Assembly: GCA_043744215.1 (NCBI GenBank)
Contig: JAYTVC010000049.1
Coordinates: 1-64,000 of the forward strand
Direction: 5' to 3'
Length of the DNA: 64,000 bases
Source: JBEEJL01 sp043744215
GTDB taxonomy: Bacteria > Pseudomonadota > Gammaproteobacteria > Burkholderiales > JBEEJL01
The notes beneath the pieces are model-generated. The model searched no databases. It saw nothing but the letters and a program-made list of their open reading frames with translations, and was not told the origin of the DNA. Of this stretch, positions 31,597 through 40,075 are shown in pieces; within the stretch, counting starts at the first letter, position 1, and every line of letters starts with the position of its first letter. Made by a program: the position numbers and the translations under genes.

Positions 31597-32316
31597 TCAC
31601 GCTTTCAGCCTGCCGTCCACCAGTTTGGGTATCACATTGAACACACCAAGACGCGCGGCAAAATCCACTTCATCCTGCATACCATTTTTTTTCATCAGCT
31701 TGCCGATGCGCGAGCGCAAGAGTGCATCCACTGGATTGGAATGTAAAAACAAATCCTGCGCTGCCAACGCGGCATCGGAGAATTCATAACGCGATGGTTC
31801 GGCCTTGTGTAACAAATCAATCATGTATCCCGCGCCGTAAAAATCTTCCAGATTGAATCCGCCGCCGGAACCGGAACAGACAATTAACACGGTTTCGTCC
31901 TGATGTTTATCCATCACGTGTTGCATCACCGCGGCACCGTTAAGCAGGGCGGCGGCATAAACATGATCGGAAGACGACGACTTCGCCAATGCAACCGTGC
32001 CATTGGTGGTCGAGTAAATCAGTTTCTTGTCGGCGAGATCAGACTTCAATAGTGCCAGCGGCGTCGGTGGGCCGAAGCCGTCGATATGTTTAATATTTTT
32101 TTCGCCGGCCAGCAGGTAAGTCCCCGGCGCATGCTTTTCCGCTTCGCTGCGCGCATGGTGCTCATCCAGCGCGGGAATGACTTCCGTTACGCCGTGATGA
32201 AACGCCGTGACAATGGTCGACGTGGCGAACAGGATGTCGAGCACGACAACGACTTTGCCGGTGAGCAATTCTGAATCGAGGTCTTCTTTCTTTAGCAGGA
32301 CATGGACTTTAGGCAT
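31597..32316 (-). CDS. ComB-like 2-phosphosulfolactate phosphatase
   Basis: 239 residues. VVVVLDILFATSTIVTAF (Asp and the ATST motif) and IYSTTNGTVAL are the characteristic ComB (PF04029) blocks, with CSGSGGGFNLEDFYGAG as the third. In archaea ComB is a Mg-dependent phosphatase of coenzyme M synthesis. Bacterial homologues are often orphan and their substrate is unclear. It overlaps the MaoC stop by TAATG, so it is co-translated with acyl-CoA genes. No other coenzyme M gene is in the window. Confidence 0.85.
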   Translation of the reverse strand: MPKVHVLLKKEDLDSELLTGKVVVVLDILFATSTIVTAFHHGVTEVIPALDEHHARSEAEKHAPGTYLLAGEKNIKHIDGFGPPTPLALLKSDLADKKLIYSTTNGTVALAKSSSSDHVYAAALLNGAAVMQHVMDKHQDETVLIVCSGSGGGFNLEDFYGAGYMIDLLHKAEPSRYEFSDAALAAQDLFLHSNPVDALLRSRIGKLMKKNGMQDEVDFAARLGVFNVIPKLVDGRLKA

Positions 32317-32783
32317 TAGCTTGTCGCGCCCGGATTGCGTACACGGAACATGCCCATGCCTTCCATGGTCATCACCAGTTCGTTGTGCTGGTTATAAACG
32401 TGCCACAAACTTTTGATGATGCCGATGTCGGGTTTGCTTTGCGAGGTGCGGGCTTCCATCGTGGTGCGTGTGGCGCGGATGGTGTCGCCGGCGCGCACAG
32501 GTTTAAGCCATCGAATGTTATCGACGCCAGGTGAGCCGAGGCTCGCCGATTCACCCAGATAACCATCAACCATCATGCGCATGACCAACCCGCAGGTTTG
32601 CCAACCGCTGGCAATGATGCCGCCGAAAAAAGATTCTTTCGCGGCGGCTTCATTGATGTGAAACGGCTGCGGGTCGTATTCGGTGGCGAAGGCGATTATT
32701 TCTTCCTTGGCGACAAGGCGCGAGCCGAGGTTGTGGACTTCGCCGATTTTATTCAGTTCTTCCCAGTAATATTTATAAGCCAT
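32316..32783 (-). CDS. MaoC-like enoyl-CoA hydratase
   Basis: 155 residues. FATEYDPQPFHINEAAAKES (the D..H catalytic pair of the hotdog hydratases) and FFGGIIASGWQTCGLVMRMM are typical of MaoC dehydratases, as is RWLKPVRAGDTIRAT. It hydrates an enoyl-CoA to the (R)- or (S)-3-hydroxyacyl-CoA. TAATG junctions on both sides couple it to ComB and an acyl-CoA dehydrogenase. It probably handles the product of the two dehydrogenases upstream. Confidence 0.9.
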   Translation of the reverse strand: MAYKYYWEELNKIGEVHNLGSRLVAKEEIIAFATEYDPQPFHINEAAAKESFFGGIIASGWQTCGLVMRMMVDGYLGESASLGSPGVDNIRWLKPVRAGDTIRATRTTMEARTSQSKPDIGIIKSLWHVYNQHNELVMTMEGMGMFRVRNPGATS

Positions 32784-33916
32784 TACGCGGCCGTAGCGAA
32801 GCGTTCCAAATGATAGTCGGCATCACCCAAACAAAAATCAATCATGGTGAGGCGCTTGAAATAGTGGCTGACGCTCAATTCCTCCGTCATGCCCATGCCG
32901 CCGTGCAATTGAATCGCCTGCTGGCCGACGAATTTGCCCGAGCGGCCGATGTAAGACTTGGCAGCGGAAACGGCTCGGCGGCGCGCATTTGCATCGGTCG
33001 ATTGCGCATTCACCGCCGCAAGAATCGCCATGGATTTGGATTGCTCGGCCTGCATAATCATATCGACCATGCGATGCTGTAGCGCCTGGAATTTGCCAAT
33101 GGGCACGCCAAACTGACGGCGGGTTTTCAAATATTCCAGCGTCGCGGCATTCAGCGCCTGCATCACGCCGACCGCTTCCGCACATAATGCGGCGCTGGCG
33201 ATGTCGCTGACTTGTTCAATCAAAGGCAGTGCGTCATCGAGTTTGCCGATGATCGCATCGGCACCGACTTTCACATTTGATAAAGTAATCTCCGCCGCAT
33301 GCAAACCGTCAATGGTCGGGTAGCCGCGCGCTGTCACACCGGCCGCTTTGCGGTCAACGATGAACAGCGAAATGCCTTTCGCGTCGCGCGCGTTGCCTGA
33401 CGTACGCGCGGAAACAATCAACTTGTCCGCGCTGTCGCCGTTGAGAACCACGGCTTTTGCGCCGTTGAGCACATAACCGTCGCTGTCTTTTTTTGCCGTC
33501 GTGGTCACGTTGTTTAATTCATAACGCGCTTTGGGTTCGCCGTGGGCGAAGGTCATCAGCAACGAGCCATCGATTATTTTCGGCAACAGGGATTTTTTTT
33601 GCGCATCGTTGCCGCCATGCTGAATCAATCCGCCGGCGAGCACCACGGTTGCGAGGTAGGGCTCCACCACCATGCCGCGACCCAGTTGCTCCATCATGAT
33701 CATCATGTCGATGCCGCTGCCGCCGAAGCCGCCGAATTCATCACTGAACGGAATGCCGAGCAAGCCCATGTCGGCAATGGTCTTCCACGTCTCGCGACTG
33801 AAACCCTCCGCCGTTTTCATGCGCGCTTTGCGCTGGTCAAAGCTGTATTCCTGTGCAATAAACTTGCTCACGCTGTCTTGCAATAATTGTTGCTCTTCGC
33901 TGTAAGAAAAATCCAT
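32783..33916 (-). CDS. Acyl-CoA dehydrogenase (first subunit of a pair)
   Basis: 377 residues. MDFSYSEEQQLLQDSVSKF is the standard N terminus; LHGGMGMTEELSVSHYFKRL near the C terminus is the motif found in the FadE/ChsE-type subunit that pairs with a second, adjacent dehydrogenase. FAD-binding residues such as QFGVPIGKFQALQHRMVDM are present. The catalytic Glu position is not obvious, so it may depend on the partner subunit. It is 8 bases from the second dehydrogenase gene. Confidence 0.9.
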   Translation of the reverse strand: MDFSYSEEQQLLQDSVSKFIAQEYSFDQRKARMKTAEGFSRETWKTIADMGLLGIPFSDEFGGFGGSGIDMMIMMEQLGRGMVVEPYLATVVLAGGLIQHGGNDAQKKSLLPKIIDGSLLMTFAHGEPKARYELNNVTTTAKKDSDGYVLNGAKAVVLNGDSADKLIVSARTSGNARDAKGISLFIVDRKAAGVTARGYPTIDGLHAAEITLSNVKVGADAIIGKLDDALPLIEQVSDIASAALCAEAVGVMQALNAATLEYLKTRRQFGVPIGKFQALQHRMVDMIMQAEQSKSMAILAAVNAQSTDANARRRAVSAAKSYIGRSGKFVGQQAIQLHGGMGMTEELSVSHYFKRLTMIDFCLGDADYHLERFATAA

Positions 33917-33924
33917 GTCTGTTC

Positions 33925-35127
33925 CTATAAGCCGAGAATCATTTGCGAAATAATATTTTTTTGAATTTCATTCGACCCGCCGTAAATCGAGGTTTTGCGC
34001 AGGTTGAAATAGTGCGCGGCCAACGGTGCAGTATTCGCCGGGCCGATGGGCACACCTTTGTAATCCATTTCAAAATCGTCCGGATTGTAGGGCGCGGCGT
34101 AAGGTCCGATAGCCTCCATCATCAACTCGCCCAGCAATTGTTGAATCTCCGTACCTTTGACTTTGAGTATCGACGCTTCAGGCCCCGGTGCTTTGCGTTC
34201 GGCATCGGCGGAGACAACGCGAAGGTTGGTGATTTCCAGCGCCATCAATTCCATTTCCAGATTGGCGATTTTGTCGCGGAAGCGGGGGTTTTTGATCAGC
34301 GGTTCGCCGTTCATCATTTCTGCTGATGCGAGTTTTTTCAAATACGCCAACTCGCGTTTCGAACGGCCCACGCCGGCGATGCCGGTGCGCTCGTGCGATA
34401 ACAAAAATTTTGCGTAGGTCCAACCTTTGCCCTCTTCACCAACGAGATTTTGTACGGGTACTTTTACGTTGTCGAACCAGACCTCGTTCACTTCATGCTC
34501 GCCATCGAGCAGGATGATCGGCCGCACCGTAATGCCGGGCGTTTTCATGTCGATCAGCAAAAACGAAATGCCTTCCTGCTTTTTCACTTCAGGATCCGTC
34601 GCCGTTCGCACGAGGCAGAAAATCCAGTCGGCGTGCTGGCCCAAAGTCGTCCAGGTTTTTTGGCCGTTGACGATGTAATGATCAGCTTCGCGCACGGCCT
34701 TGGTTTTGAGCGACGCAAGATCGGAACCTGAACCGGGCTCCGAGTAACCCTGGCACCACCAGTCTTGGCTCGACTGGATGCGTGGCAAATAATAATTTTT
34801 TTGCGCGTCGTTGCCGAAAGCCATAATGACGGGAGCCACCATGTTGGGTCCGAAGGGCACGATGTAGGGCGCGCCGGCATCGGCGCATTCTTCATCAAAA
34901 ATATGCCGTTGCACTGGCGACCAACCGGGTCCGCCGAATTGCTTCGGCCAGCCTGGTGCCATCCAGCCTTTTTTGTGCAGGGCTTGTTGCCAGCGCACGA
35001 AATCGTTTTTTTCGAGGCGTTTGTGTTCCAATACTTTGCGGCTGATGTCAGCGGGCAAGTTGTTGCGGACAAAGTCGCGCACTTCGTCGCGGAAAGCAGC
35101 ATCTTGCGGAGAATAGTTCAGATCCAT
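33925..35127 (-). CDS. Acyl-CoA dehydrogenase (second subunit of a pair)
   Basis: 400 residues. GYSEPGSGSDLASLKT and ADWIFCLVRT are FAD and substrate motifs; SIYGGSNEIQKNIISQMILG is the C-terminal signature (GGSNEIQKN) of these subunits. It is the first gene of the minus-strand catabolic operon running to 29131. Adjacent, non-identical dehydrogenases followed by MaoC resemble heterotetrameric alpha2beta2 systems for bulky side-chain acyl-CoAs such as steroid or terpenoid intermediates; the substrate is inference. Confidence 0.9.
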   Translation of the reverse strand: MDLNYSPQDAAFRDEVRDFVRNNLPADISRKVLEHKRLEKNDFVRWQQALHKKGWMAPGWPKQFGGPGWSPVQRHIFDEECADAGAPYIVPFGPNMVAPVIMAFGNDAQKNYYLPRIQSSQDWWCQGYSEPGSGSDLASLKTKAVREADHYIVNGQKTWTTLGQHADWIFCLVRTATDPEVKKQEGISFLLIDMKTPGITVRPIILLDGEHEVNEVWFDNVKVPVQNLVGEEGKGWTYAKFLLSHERTGIAGVGRSKRELAYLKKLASAEMMNGEPLIKNPRFRDKIANLEMELMALEITNLRVVSADAERKAPGPEASILKVKGTEIQQLLGELMMEAIGPYAAPYNPDDFEMDYKGVPIGPANTAPLAAHYFNLRKTSIYGGSNEIQKNIISQMILGL

Positions 35128-35140
35128 ATTTCCCTCAGGT

Positions 35141-35163
35141 TTGATTCTATTGAGAATTATTTA
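35141..35163 (+). repeat. Degenerate AT-rich element
   Basis: TTGATTCTATTGAGAATTAT then TTA resembles the second two thirds of the AT element but lacks the GTAACTA half. It lies in the divergent gap between the acyl-CoA dehydrogenase and CoA-transferase genes. Confidence 0.3.
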
Positions 35164-35318
35164 TGCAATGACGGGCAGGGTTTTAGCAAATCAATAGCGT
35201 TTTTGCCGCATATAAACTGGCTTTGCACTCGGGTAAAGATTACGGTAATTTGTCAGGGGCGGCAACAGGGGCCAATCGTTGTTTGAAAATAGCCTGATCA
35301 AAATATTAACGGAATTTC

Positions 35319-36863
35319 ATGAAAATTATTACTCCCGCGCAAGCTGCGAATTTAATTCAAGATGGCTGGACGATTTGCACCAGCGGCTTCGTCGGCGCGG
35401 GGCATCCCGAAGCCTTGAGCGTCGCGGTTGAAGAACGTTTTTTGCGCGAAGCAAAACCGCGCAACCTCACTTTGCTTTATGCCGCCGGACAAGGCGACCG
35501 CGAGACGCGTGGGGCAGGGCACTTTGGCCACGAAGGATTGTTGAAGCGCGTGGTCGGCGGCCATTGGGGCGCCGCGCCCCGGTTGGGCGCGCTGGCGGTG
35601 GCGAATAAAATCGAAGCCTACAACTGGCCGCAAGGCGTGATCGCGCAATTGTTCCGCGCCATCGCAGGCCATAAACCGGGTGTGATTTCCAAAATCGGTT
35701 TGAACACTTTCATTGACCCGCGTCATGACGGCGGAAAACTCTCGGTCCGCACGACAGAAAATATGGTGGAACTCATTACGTTACGCGGCGAAGATTATTT
35801 GTTTTACCCGTCGATGCCGATTCATTGTGCATTGATTCGCGGCACGACTGCCGATGCACGCGGCAATATCAGCACGGAAGAAGAAGCGTTTCACAACGAC
35901 ATTCTCGCCATTGCGCAGGCTGCCCACAATTCAGGCGGCATTGTGATTGCGCAAGTAAAAAACATTGTCGAGGCGCATACGCTTAATCCTAATGCTGTGC
36001 GGGTGCCAGGCATTCTGGTGGATTACGTGGTGCAGCCCGATCACGCAGAGCATCATTGGCAAACCTATGGCGAAGAGTACAACCCTGCGTACACGGGCGC
36101 CGTGCGCGCCGCCGAAGATGATTTTGACAGCGTACCGCTTGAAGTGCGTCGCATCATCCAGCGTCGCGCGTTTTTCGAATTACTTAAACTTAACAACCCG
36201 GTCGGTAATCTCGGCACCGGCATTCCCGCTGGCGTGGGCGAAGTGGCGCGCGAAGAAGGCCACAAGAATTTTACCCTCACCATTGAAGCAGGCCCCATTG
36301 GCGGCACGCCTTCGGGTAATCGCTTGTCATTCGGCGCATCGACGAATCCCGAATGCATCATCGACCAGGCGGCGCAATTCGATTTTTACGACGGCGGCGG
36401 ATTGGACATCGCCTTTCTCGGTATGGCCGAAACCGATGTACACGGCAATGTGAATGTGAGTAAATTTGGCGAGCGCATTGCGGGCGTAGGAGGCTTTGTG
36501 AATATTTCGCAGACAGCTAGGCACGTCATTTTTATGGGCACCTTTATGACGGGTGGCCTGGCGGTGAAAACCGGCGACGGCAAATTAGAAATTATTCACG
36601 AAGGGCGTAAACAAAAAATCGTGCCACGTGTTGAGCACCTTTCTTTCAATGGGCCGTACACGACAGGGCAGGGCGTAAAAGTTTTATATATCACCGAGCG
36701 CGCAGTATTCGCGTTGCGCAACGGCCAACTCACGCTGGTTGAAATCGCGCCGGGGATGGATTTGCGCCGCGACATTCTGGCCCATTGCGCGCGCGATGTG
36801 GTTGTCGCAAACGAGTTGAAATTGATGGATGCGAGAATATTTCGCGAAGGGAGAATGACGTAA
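35319..36863 (+). CDS. Acyl-CoA:carboxylate CoA-transferase (YdiF/Pct type)
   Basis: 514 residues, a fused alpha-beta family I CoA-transferase of the size of E. coli YdiF and propionate CoA-transferase. The catalytic Glu is in LTIEAGPIGGTPSGNRLSFG. ICTSGFVGAGHPEALSVAVEERFL is the N-terminal domain and NLGTGIPAGVGEVAREEGH the start of the second. It exchanges CoA between short-chain acyl-CoA and free acids. It is divergent from the dehydrogenase operon and probably activates or releases its substrates. Confidence 0.88.
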   Translation: MKIITPAQAANLIQDGWTICTSGFVGAGHPEALSVAVEERFLREAKPRNLTLLYAAGQGDRETRGAGHFGHEGLLKRVVGGHWGAAPRLGALAVANKIEAYNWPQGVIAQLFRAIAGHKPGVISKIGLNTFIDPRHDGGKLSVRTTENMVELITLRGEDYLFYPSMPIHCALIRGTTADARGNISTEEEAFHNDILAIAQAAHNSGGIVIAQVKNIVEAHTLNPNAVRVPGILVDYVVQPDHAEHHWQTYGEEYNPAYTGAVRAAEDDFDSVPLEVRRIIQRRAFFELLKLNNPVGNLGTGIPAGVGEVAREEGHKNFTLTIEAGPIGGTPSGNRLSFGASTNPECIIDQAAQFDFYDGGGLDIAFLGMAETDVHGNVNVSKFGERIAGVGGFVNISQTARHVIFMGTFMTGGLAVKTGDGKLEIIHEGRKQKIVPRVEHLSFNGPYTTGQGVKVLYITERAVFALRNGQLTLVEIAPGMDLRRDILAHCARDVVVANELKLMDARIFREGRMT

Positions 36864-36870
36864 CGCAACG

Positions 36871-36948
36871 GTAGGATGGGCAAAGCGATAGCGTGCCCAT
36901 CATGTACTTAAAAAAACGATGGGCACGCTATCGCTTTGCCCATCCTAC
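36871..36948. repeat. Perfect 31-bp inverted repeat hairpin
   Basis: Arms 36871-36901 and 36918-36948 are perfectly complementary (core GGGCAAAGCGATAGCGTGCC) around a 16-base loop. It starts 8 bases after the CoA-transferase stop. Related single or degraded copies occur at 41081-41111 and 47480-47566, so it is a dispersed repeat that could also stop transcription. Confidence 0.85.
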
Positions 36949-36962
36949 GAAAAGGAAGTTAC

Positions 36963-36990
36963 ATAACTAATTGATTATATTGAATAATTT
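36963..36990 (+). repeat. AT-rich intergenic element, copy 5
   Basis: ATAACTAATTGATTATATTG then AATAATTT. It lies between convergent genes, 15 bases after the hairpin repeat and 6 bases before the MFS stop codon. Confidence 0.75.
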
Positions 36991-36995
36991 AGCAT

Positions 36996-38240
36996 TTACC
37001 CAAGCGAATATTTTTTCGCCGACGCCACATACCAAATCAATCCCAATACCTGCAACGCAAAGCAAATCGCAAACGCTGCGCGATAACCTTCGAGGGCATA
37101 AGCGTTCGCCGTTGCCGGCCACAAGTTAATTATGGCGCCCATGGCCCATTGCGTGATGAACGCAAACACGAAGACGAGCAAATTGATGGCCGTATTCACG
37201 CGCCCCGACAGCGACACATCGAATGCCGGTGTGAGAATGGAATACGACAGCGAACTGGCCGCGCCACAAAAGCCGACGACGCCCCACGCCAATAACGATT
37301 CGGGAAACCACTGGAACGCGATGCCGCTCCAGGCCAGCAAAATCAGCAAAGCATTAACGGAATACAATTTTGCCGGGGAGAAGCCGCGTTTCGCCAATGC
37401 CGTTGCCAGCGTACCCGACGTAAATTGTCCGGCAAACATGGCGCAGGCCATCACGAAAAGATATTGGGCGATTTCTGCCCGCGACAAATGCGCCACGTCG
37501 CGCAAATAGGGTGCAGCCCACAATCCTTGTATCGACATGAATACAGCCTGTATAAAAATTGCCAACGGCGCGATACGCCAGAATTTTCCACTGGCGAAAA
37601 TATTCATAGCGCCACGAATTTGCGCTTTCAACGTCACGCCACCATGGGCAATATTTTTTTCCGGATAGACAAAAAATATCAGCGCCGCGACAAATAGCGT
37701 GGCGGCACCCAGCCCGATAAACAAACTGTGCCAATCGGTCACGCGCAGCAACGCTTCCACGGGAACCGTGGACGTGAGCGCGCCGAGCCCACCCGATGCC
37801 AGCACAAAACCGTTCATGGCGGGCAGACGGTGCGGTGGAAACCATTGGGTAAATGCCTTGAATGCCGCCATCAAACACGCCGACACACCGAGGCCGATCA
37901 GCGCGCGACCGACGAGCAAGCCGGTCAAGCTATGGCTCAAACCGAAGATCAGCGCGCCAATCGCGGCGATAACCAGCAAGCCCGCTTCAACACGCCGTGG
38001 GCCATAACGATCAAGCAACACGCCGAGGGGAAATTGAAAACATGCGAACGCCAAAAAATACGCGCTGGTGAGCAAACCGAGGCTCGTCGCGTCCAGCCCC
38101 AAATCCGTTGTGAGGTTGGGCGAGATAACCGCGTTAATGGTGCGATATAAATAAGAAAGAAAATAACCGCAGGCGAAAGGAATGAAAATGCGAGCGAGGA
38201 GGGTAGTGGTAATAGGTGGCGCAGCAGCGGTTTCAGGCAT
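36996..38240 (-). CDS. Major facilitator superfamily transporter
   Basis: 414 residues with about 12 membrane helices. The loop 2-3 motif GVLLDRYGPRRVEAG and the N-terminal GYFLSYLYRTINAVISP are typical of MFS anion or organic-acid permeases. It is the only solute transporter among the catabolic genes apart from the AI-2E-type permease. The substrate is unknown; its position between a CoA-transferase and acyl-CoA genes suggests a carboxylate. Convergent with the CoA-transferase gene. Confidence 0.88.
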   Translation of the reverse strand: MPETAAAPPITTTLLARIFIPFACGYFLSYLYRTINAVISPNLTTDLGLDATSLGLLTSAYFLAFACFQFPLGVLLDRYGPRRVEAGLLVIAAIGALIFGLSHSLTGLLVGRALIGLGVSACLMAAFKAFTQWFPPHRLPAMNGFVLASGGLGALTSTVPVEALLRVTDWHSLFIGLGAATLFVAALIFFVYPEKNIAHGGVTLKAQIRGAMNIFASGKFWRIAPLAIFIQAVFMSIQGLWAAPYLRDVAHLSRAEIAQYLFVMACAMFAGQFTSGTLATALAKRGFSPAKLYSVNALLILLAWSGIAFQWFPESLLAWGVVGFCGAASSLSYSILTPAFDVSLSGRVNTAINLLVFVFAFITQWAMGAIINLWPATANAYALEGYRAAFAICFALQVLGLIWYVASAKKYSLG

Positions 38241-38402
38241 TGGGCGGGGGTATCCCGAATTTTCTGTATTTGGATTTTGCAGGGCGAGGTTAAAGCGATC
38301 TTCGAATGAGTCACCAACTGAGTCGTGGCTTGTTTCCTATTCTGCATCGGCATTGTCCGCCGTTGAGTGATATTGCGCAAACCTGGATAAATCAACGCGT
38401 AG

Positions 38403-38475
38403 GTCGGGAATCCTTTCCCGACAAATGGTTCTGTGATCGCTGAGGCTAATGTCGACAAGGGATTGCCGACCTACA
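38403..38475 (+). repeat. Outer direct repeat, left copy
   Basis: 73 bases beginning GTCGGGAATCCTTTCCCGAC and ending with GATTGCCGACCTACA. It matches 39472-39544 in the same orientation with about eight differences. It contains two small hairpins. The stretch 38241-38402 before it holds nothing recognisable. Confidence 0.8.
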
Positions 38476-38479
38476 GAGG

Positions 38480-38541
38480 CTTCAAAACCCCAAATGAGTT
38501 ATTCTTCGCTTAACCTTTGTTGCACTTTGAAATTGAATCCG
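38480..38541 (+). repeat. 62-bp inverted repeat, left arm
   Basis: This 62-base arm is the reverse complement of 39375-39436 with two mismatches. Its outer end begins GCTTCAAAAC and its inner end is AATTGAATCC. It lies 18 bases from the stop codon of the enclosed gene. Confidence 0.92.
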
Positions 38542-38559
38542 CCACTGGTGCCCTTCGTT

Positions 38560-39246
38560 TTAGTCTCCACCTTCAGTATAATAATCATACAGTTTTCGCC
38601 ATTTAACTCCATCACAATAAAAAGCAAAGGTATTGCTGCCCCCATACAAGAAAAAAGAATCGTGATCAAGACGGGGCATAAGTCTTTCTGAGCGCACCCA
38701 ATACTTGGTACCCTGAAGCTCTTGATCCTTCGCCTCCTCGTCACTGGGTTTTTTTCGTAATTGTGCCAATGACTTTCGCGTTTCCGATGGCCCCTTAACT
38801 TTAAGAAGCGACCCGTAGTGATCGTCCGTGGAGTCCCGCTCTTTCCAAAAGCTTGAAATTTCGTTGAAATTAATTACGCTGGCACACTTCTTGGATCCAC
38901 CCCAAACAATATGGAAGTATTCTTTTTTGGTTGATACCGACATACAAAGTACCTGCAAATCTTTTTGCCCTCGTACCGCAAACTCACCACGAGCGAGTAC
39001 AAGGTAGTCTTTTTCATCGGGCTTACCAGAGACGATCTTCCTGTAGTCAGGGTCATTCTGATCCCTATAGGACGTCACCAAGCATCCAGAACCGTCCAAT
39101 TGAAAAATTTCTTCATTTGTTAACTGAGCAACTTTTACGGGATTCCAATAAAATTTTTCGGCTCCAGGCGTCTTTGCTAACGAGGGTGAGCTGATAAAAA
39201 AAGCTGATAAAGTCCCTAAGATAATACGCTTTGTAAAAACAGTCAT
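38560..39246 (-). CDS. Exported protein of unknown function inside nested repeats
   Basis: 228 residues with a clear signal peptide (MTVFTKRIILGTLSAFFISSPSLA). The mature protein is soluble and basic-acidic mixed, with four Cys (GSGCLVTS, LQVLCMSVS, KKCASVI, FAFYCDG) that could form disulphides in the periplasm. AAGGAAG precedes the ATG. I recognise no family. Base composition is more AT-rich than the genes around it, and it sits between long inverted repeats, both signs of acquisition by transfer. Confidence 0.75.
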   Translation of the reverse strand: MTVFTKRIILGTLSAFFISSPSLAKTPGAEKFYWNPVKVAQLTNEEIFQLDGSGCLVTSYRDQNDPDYRKIVSGKPDEKDYLVLARGEFAVRGQKDLQVLCMSVSTKKEYFHIVWGGSKKCASVINFNEISSFWKERDSTDDHYGSLLKVKGPSETRKSLAQLRKKPSDEEAKDQELQGTKYWVRSERLMPRLDHDSFFLYGGSNTFAFYCDGVKWRKLYDYYTEGGD

Positions 39247-39374
39247 ATCGGTTACTTCCTTCTTGTTATTAACTCAGTATATCCGCCCAGATATTCTGCG
39301 CCCAAGTCTAGCAGGATGCGCCCTCTACTTCGCTGCACTCTGCTGATATGCCGCCGCTGCCATCAACGGGGGGG

Positions 39375-39436
39375 GGGATTCAATTTCAAAGTGCAACAAA
39401 GGTTAAACGAAGAATAACTCATTTGGGATTTTGAAG
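39375..39436 (-). repeat. 62-bp inverted repeat, right arm
   Basis: Reverse complement of 38480-38541 with two mismatches. A run of nine G (39368-39376) overlaps its inner edge, a slippage-prone tract not found at the left arm. The rest of 39247-39367 is the presumed promoter of the enclosed gene. Confidence 0.92.
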
Positions 39437-39471
39437 CTTAGCGTTTTCCGTGACCGTTGATTCAGTGCATT

Positions 39472-39544
39472 TGTCGGGAATCCTTTCCCGACAAATAATT
39501 CGGTGATCAATGAGGCTGACGTCGGCAAGGGATTGCCGACCTAC
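39472..39544 (+). repeat. Outer direct repeat, right copy
   Basis: Matches 38403-38475 over 73 bases in the same orientation, with about eight differences, and has the same pair of small hairpins (GTCGGGAATCCTTTCCCGAC and GTCGGCAAGGGATTGCCGAC). A shortened piece (GGATTGCCGACCTAC) also appears at 46743-46757. Confidence 0.8.
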
Positions 39545-39588
39545 AACGGCTGAACTGTAGTGCGCAAACACGCCGCCACGCAACAGGT

Positions 39589-40011
39589 CTATAGTTTTTC
39601 CAGCTTGTTGATTGCATCGCGCAAAACATCCGGCACGCGGGCGGGCTTGCGCGTAACAGGATCCGCGTTCACATAAATCAACTCACCATTTACCAGCAAA
39701 GTTTCGCCGCGATAAATTTCCAGTAGAAACTGCATGCTCGAATTGCCGATGCGGGCGACACGCAGGGCGATATCGACTACGTCGTCAAATTCTGCAGAAG
39801 CGTGGTACTCGATGGCAGCTTTTTTTACATACAAATCGCTTCCTTGCGATGTGAGTCCTTCGGGATACGGAAAGCCTAACGCGCGCCAATATTCGGTGAC
39901 GCCGATATCGAAGTAAGCAAGATAATGTCCGTTGAACACGATGCCTTGTTTATCGACTTCGGCCCAGCGGATACGTAATGGCGTAGAAAAATGGAAATCA
40001 GTGCGAGACAT
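39589..40011 (-). CDS. Acyl-CoA thioesterase, YbgC/4HBT type
   Basis: 140 residues. PLRIRWAEVDKQGIVFNGHYLAYFD carries the 4-hydroxybenzoyl-CoA-thioesterase catalytic Asp and the G-x-V-x-x-x-x-Y block, and TEYWRALGFPYPEG follows as in YbgC proteins. It hydrolyses acyl-CoA in the cytoplasm. The ATG at 40011 has no ribosome-binding site; an AT-rich element abuts it directly, so the mRNA leader is very short or AT-driven. Confidence 0.88.
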   Translation of the reverse strand: MSRTDFHFSTPLRIRWAEVDKQGIVFNGHYLAYFDIGVTEYWRALGFPYPEGLTSQGSDLYVKKAAIEYHASAEFDDVVDIALRVARIGNSSMQFLLEIYRGETLLVNGELIYVNADPVTRKPARVPDVLRDAINKLEKL

Positions 40012-40038
40012 AAAAATTAAATAAAATCAATAAGTTAA
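40012..40038 (-). repeat. AT-rich intergenic element, copy 6
   Basis: On the minus strand, TTAACTTATTGATTTTATTT then AATTTTT, ending right at the thioesterase start codon with no room for a Shine-Dalgarno sequence. Confidence 0.7.
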
Positions 40039-40075
40039 AATAAATTTGATTATTGTTAATCGTCTATTTATGCAC

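Larger units (their letters stand above)
38403..39544. mobile_element. Cargo gene within nested repeats (possible non-autonomous element)
   Basis: One gene (38560-39246) is bracketed by 62-bp inverted repeats, and these by 73-bp direct repeats in the order DR-IR-gene-IR-DR. No transposase, integrase or toxin-antitoxin gene is inside. The cargo is more AT-rich than its neighbours. This looks like a gene mobilised in trans or trapped between repeats, but no target-site duplication is obvious at the inverted-repeat ends. Confidence 0.5.

Noticed and set aside
38449..38691. An 80-codon plus-strand frame across the left inverted repeat
   Set aside because: It runs through repeat sequence and antisense to the exported-protein gene, with no ribosome site.
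38480..39436. Integron cassette with attC sites
   Set aside because: The flanking 62-bp repeats are inverted relative to each other, not direct, and no core GTTRRRY sites or integrase were seen.
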